64,000 bases of DNA from an uncultured Candidatus Melainabacteria bacterium (GTDB lineage Bacteria > Cyanobacteriota > Vampirovibrionia > Gastranaerophilales > Gastranaerophilaceae): the NCBI GenBank assembly GCA_934757155.1, contig CAKVLI010000007.1, positions 10,328 through 74,327 of the forward strand, in the 5' to 3' direction. The notes beneath the pieces are model-generated. The model had not been told where the DNA came from and did not search any database. It saw nothing but the letters and a program-made list of their open reading frames with translations. Below are positions 61,102 through 64,000 of this stretch, one piece after another (the stretch's first letter is position 1; each line of letters starts with the position of its first letter). Made by a program: the position numbers and the translations under genes.

Positions 61102-64000
61102 TTACATTGATGAACCATCAGTGAAGAACAAATTCTCTCCTGCATCTCTTTCCGAGAGTAGTAAATCCGGTTTTTTTCTACCTTTGTTAGGTGGTGTTTG
61201 AGGCGGAGTTGGGGTGCTCGGAGGGGTAGGAGTTGTTTTAGTATTATCAGCAGCTTTTTCTCCACCTATCAAATGTTCGTACAGTAACTTATCAAAGTTG
61301 TACAATGTCATTTGAACGAGGGTTGGTATATAACAAGCAGTACCCTTATTATAATCTAAGCCACTCCAATCTTTAGACGGATTTTCGACTTTACTGCTGT
61401 TAGAGCCGCAGCCGTATGGACAGTCATATTTATTACCCTTTAATGCAGCTAAAGCTTGTTTTTGAGCTTTCTTGAATATTTCTGTTATTGTTACGGAATC
61501 AAGTGACGGATATTTTGCTTTAATTCGTTTCAACAATTCTTTCATTGTTGTTTGGTACTTATCATCACCCTCATTGTCATCCAAGTGAATCAAGCCGTCA
61601 AAAGAAGAGTCAGTGACCTTGCCTCTGATATTTATATCATTTTCGCTTGTATAAGTGTAATTTGGTAGACCTTTTGATAAATCGCTATCAGCGTATGATG
61701 CCCGTTTTGTGAATATTTCAAGAGTTTCAGGGTTTTCCTTGACTCTTTCAAGTATGCCATTCATATTTTTCAATACATCTTTGACAAATTCTTCAGGATT
61801 GTGCGATGTAGAAGAATCGTAATTATTGTATGTAGTTATCCATGCTGCTTGAACAAGTTTCTTTAAGACAGCTTCGCCACCTAGAGTGTCTAGAATGTTT
61901 GACATATTTGAAAATTTCTCTAATCTGCCAATTCTTGCTTTAAGTTCTGTTACGATATTGTCAAAAACCTCTTTTGTGCTGTCTTCTTGGAATACAATAT
62001 TGCCGTCTTTATCAACACCGAATTCTGTATGCATGTCAAAGTATGATTTACCAGTGTTGTATGGATTAGGGTTTTTGAGGCCGCTGATTATGTTGTCAAC
62101 TTTCATATCAACAACTTCTTCAAGTGCATCAATAGTATAATCAATAGCATCCGTGAAAGCAGTTCCGGAATTATCTGCAGAAGATGAACCTGGTGACGGA
62201 GTTTTTGTAGAATTTCCTTTAGTATCAGCGTTAGTAATATTTTGAAGGAAAAGTTTATCAAAGTTATACAAAGTCATTTGAACAAGTGTTGGTATATAAC
62301 AAGCAGTGCCTTTGTTATAATCTTTCCCGCTCCAGTCTTTACGAGAATCTTCAACGGTACTGTCATTAGAACCACAGCCGTATGGACAATCGCGGACTTG
62401 ACCTTTTAATGTAGCCAAAGCCTGTTTTTGTGCTTCCTTGAATAATTCTGTCAGTGTTTTAGAATCAACAGAAGGATATTTTTCTTGAAGTCTTTTAAAC
62501 AATTCAGCCATTGTCGTCTGATACTTATCATCACCCTCATTGTCATCCAGGTGAATTAAGCCGTCAAAAGATGACTCAGTGACCTCGCCTCTGATATTTA
62601 TATCATTTTCGCTTGTATAAGTGTAGTTTGGCAAACCTTTTGTCAGACTGCTGTCTGCGTAGGATGTGTGTTGCGTATACAATTCCAGTGTTTCAGGGTT
62701 TGTTTCAAGCGTCTTGAATATTGATTGTAAGTTATCAAGAACTTTTTTCACAAAATCAGCTGTGTTATTTGATTTTGAAGAGTCAAAGTCATTGTATGCC
62801 ATAATCCAAGCAGCTTGAATCAATTTTTCTAAGCCGGCATCACCACCAATAGCGTCCATTACATCTTTAACATTGATTTTGCCGTATTTTTCGAGGTTGG
62901 CAAGTTCAACTTTTATTTGCTTAAAGATGTTATCAAAGACAGTTTTAGTAGAACTTTCTTGGAATACGATGTTTCCGTCTTTGTCTACACCAAATTCGGT
63001 GTGGATAAATTTGTTTCCGGTGGTAATAGTATCCAATCTTTCAGCTAATATTTCTTTAATCGTTTCAATTATTGCTGCACTTGAACTTGCAAGCTTAGCT
63101 TTATCTTCTTCCGCTTTTAGCGCAGCCTCTTCTTCAGCTTTTACTTTCGCGTCATAGTCTGCTTGAATATCAGCTGCTTTTGTAATTGTTTTGCTAATTT
63201 CAAGTTTTAAGCCTTCTTTAGCAACAAGTTTGCCGTCTTTAATTTCAGCGTTTTTGACTTCTTTCAAGCCATCTTCGGTTTTAATGAAGATTCTTTCAGA
63301 ACTTCTGTCTCCGGTAACATTCTTTTCCCGAACAACTTCATATTCTTTACCCGTTTCGTCTGTATATGTTACAGCCAAGGTTTCAATTAGAGTTCCCTCA
63401 AGAGCTTTGATTTGTTCAGCTTCTTCTTGTGCGGATTTTACTTGTACGTCATAGTCTGCTTGAACATCGGCAGCTTTTGTAACTGTGCTGCTAATTTGAA
63501 GTTTTAGACCTTCTTTAGCAACAAGTTTGCCGTCTTTAATTTCACCGTTTATGACTTCTTTCAAGCCTTCTTCGGTCTTAATGAAGATTCTTTCGGTTTC
63601 TCTGTCTCCGGTAATTTTCTTTTCTCGGACGACTTCGTATTGTTTGCCATTTTCATCTGTATAGATTGACGGCAATGTTTCAAGTACAGTTCCTTCGAGG
63701 GCTTCGATTTGTTCAGCTTCTTCTTTTTGGGCTTTTACTTTTGCGTCATAATCGGCTTGAATATCAGCTGCTTTTGTAATAGTGTCGCTAATTTCAATTT
63801 CCAAGCCTTCTTTGGCAACAAGTTTGCCGTCTTTAATTTCACCGTTTATGACTTCTTTCAAGCCTTCATCGGTCTTAATGAAGATTCTTTCGGTTTCTCT
63901 GTCTCCGGTAATTTTCTTTTCTTGGACGACTTCGTATTGTTTGCCATTTTCATCTGTATAGATTGACGGCAATGTTTCAAGTACAGTTCCTTCGAGGGCT
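61102..64000 (-). CDS. Giant repeat protein, N-terminal part beyond window
   Basis: At least 966 residues are visible; the gene runs off the right edge and no start codon was taken inside the window. From the edge come three ~99-residue repeats, each with VLETLPSIYTDENGKQYEVV-type sequence, KITGDRETERIFIKT and ITKAADIQADYD. A linker leads to two ~240-residue units about 324 residues apart. Each unit holds HTEFGVDKDGNIVFQE, SENDINIRG, HLDDNEGDDKYQTTM, CPYGCGSN and NKGTACYIPTLVQMTLYNF. The C-terminus is a TPTPP-rich linker and DLLLSERDAGENLFF. The array is in phase at nucleotide level, so recent expansion is likely. No signal peptide can be seen. Function unknown; size and repeats suggest a structural or surface role. 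Confidence 0.8.
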   Translation of the reverse strand, partial: ALEGTVLETLPSIYTDENGKQYEVVQEKKITGDRETERIFIKTDEGLKEVINGEIKDGKLVAKEGLEIEISDTITKAADIQADYDAKVKAQKEEAEQIEALEGTVLETLPSIYTDENGKQYEVVREKKITGDRETERIFIKTEEGLKEVINGEIKDGKLVAKEGLKLQISSTVTKAADVQADYDVQVKSAQEEAEQIKALEGTLIETLAVTYTDETGKEYEVVREKNVTGDRSSERIFIKTEDGLKEVKNAEIKDGKLVAKEGLKLEISKTITKAADIQADYDAKVKAEEEAALKAEEDKAKLASSSAAIIETIKEILAERLDTITTGNKFIHTEFGVDKDGNIVFQESSTKTVFDNIFKQIKVELANLEKYGKINVKDVMDAIGGDAGLEKLIQAAWIMAYNDFDSSKSNNTADFVKKVLDNLQSIFKTLETNPETLELYTQHTSYADSSLTKGLPNYTYTSENDINIRGEVTESSFDGLIHLDDNEGDDKYQTTMAELFKRLQEKYPSVDSKTLTELFKEAQKQALATLKGQVRDCPYGCGSNDSTVEDSRKDWSGKDYNKGTACYIPTLVQMTLYNFDKLFLQNITNADTKGNSTKTPSPGSSSADNSGTAFTDAIDYTIDALEEVVDMKVDNIISGLKNPNPYNTGKSYFDMHTEFGVDKDGNIVFQEDSTKEVFDNIVTELKARIGRLEKFSNMSNILDTLGGEAVLKKLVQAAWITTYNNYDSSTSHNPEEFVKDVLKNMNGILERVKENPETLEIFTKRASYADSDLSKGLPNYTYTSENDINIRGKVTDSSFDGLIHLDDNEGDDKYQTTMKELLKRIKAKYPSLDSVTITEIFKKAQKQALAALKGNKYDCPYGCGSNSSKVENPSKDWSGLDYNKGTACYIPTLVQMTLYNFDKLLYEHLIGGEKAADNTKTTPTPPSTPTPPQTPPNKGRKKPDLLLSERDAGENLFFTDGSSM
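61280..63005. repeat. Two ~240-residue coding repeats in the giant protein
   Basis: The copies (about 61280-62030 and 62248-63005) are offset by roughly 970 bp and share long near-identical stretches, especially from TYTSENDINIRG to LHLDDNEGDDKYQTTM-like text and the CPYGCGSN/NKGTACYIPTLVQMT motif. They differ more at their N-terminal ends. The pattern is an internal duplication of a domain. Confidence 0.85.
63115..64000. repeat. 297-bp in-frame tandem repeats, three units to window edge
   Basis: GTCATAGTCTGCTTGA or a close variant occurs at 63151, 63448 and 63745, exactly 297 bp apart (99 codons). Long stretches such as TTGCCGTCTTTAATTTCA are nearly identical between units. The array continues past the window, so the copy number is unknown. 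Confidence 0.9.

Overview
The window looks like a piece of a low-GC, fermentative bacterial chromosome, most probably an uncultured gut-type member of the Melainabacteria/Vampirovibrionia (Gastranaerophilales). That assignment is an inference. It rests on AT-rich codon use, many lineage-type proteins whose N-termini carry an F-[KRH]-[GAS] signature (for example QQSFKG, VVSFKA), an ATP synthase subunit a gene, biotin genes, a pyruvate-type decarboxylase plus an ADP-forming acyl-CoA synthetase, and no photosynthesis or respiratory-chain genes in view.

Layout. 1-2000: end of an ATP synthase operon, ychF and a small hypothetical gene. 2000-3300: an S24-type repressor with an operator array facing the small gene, then G-rich dispersed repeats and 8-bp tandem repeats. 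3300-8850: potassium uptake (trkA-trkH), def-fmt and a dihydrouridine synthase. 8850-14400: a secreted TPR protein, a composite repeat cluster, a ribbon-helix-helix regulator with operator-like repeats, and a 740-aa Lys/Glu-rich protein. 14400-19600: a minus-strand run of a STAND-like ATPase/TPR protein, rsmG, a TPP decarboxylase and gmk. 19650-30200: plsY, a two-domain M16 protease, pgi, an ADP-forming acyl-CoA synthetase, a 20-codon micro-ORF, rseP and a CoA-disulfide-reductase-like enzyme. 30200-33800: bioA-bioD-glycosyltransferase and a tRNA-Arg(CCT) flanked by truncated copies of its own ends. 33800-39700: a pentein hydrolase with a small membrane partner, an NrtR-like regulator, secG, a candidate sRNA, an HExxH protein, a BioF-like enzyme and coaD. 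39700-50200: a chemosensory cluster (hybrid CheA, sensorless MCP, REC-GGDEF, double CheW, a large FimV-like membrane protein, a solute-binding lipoprotein). 50200-61000: a permease, an LCP protein, nitroreductase, thyX, an amino-acid-binding protein, an HD-GYP-like protein, a TGS-less thrS, tgt and ndk. 61100-64000: the 3' part of a giant repeat protein running off the window.

How the genes fit together. Pgi, the TPP decarboxylase and the ADP-forming acyl-CoA synthetase point to sugar fermentation with substrate-level ATP formation. The chemosensory cluster joins CheA/MCP/CheW signalling to c-di-GMP synthesis and a FimV-like protein, which suggests control of type IV pili or surface behaviour rather than flagella; an HD-GYP-like protein lies about 10 kb away. 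Most other genes are housekeeping.

The less ordinary content is: (i) a ~95-residue module present once in the 740-aa protein and at least three times, as a 297-bp tandem array, in the giant protein at the other end; (ii) an N-terminal F-[KRH]-[GAS] peptide shared by unrelated enzymes and by a stand-alone 20-residue micro-ORF; (iii) a G-rich repeat family that directly abuts or supplies the stop codons of four genes; (iv) a scarred tRNA-Arg locus; (v) an orphan immunity-like repressor region; and (vi) a candidate structured sRNA downstream of secG. Six of nine convergent gene junctions overlap at their 3' ends.
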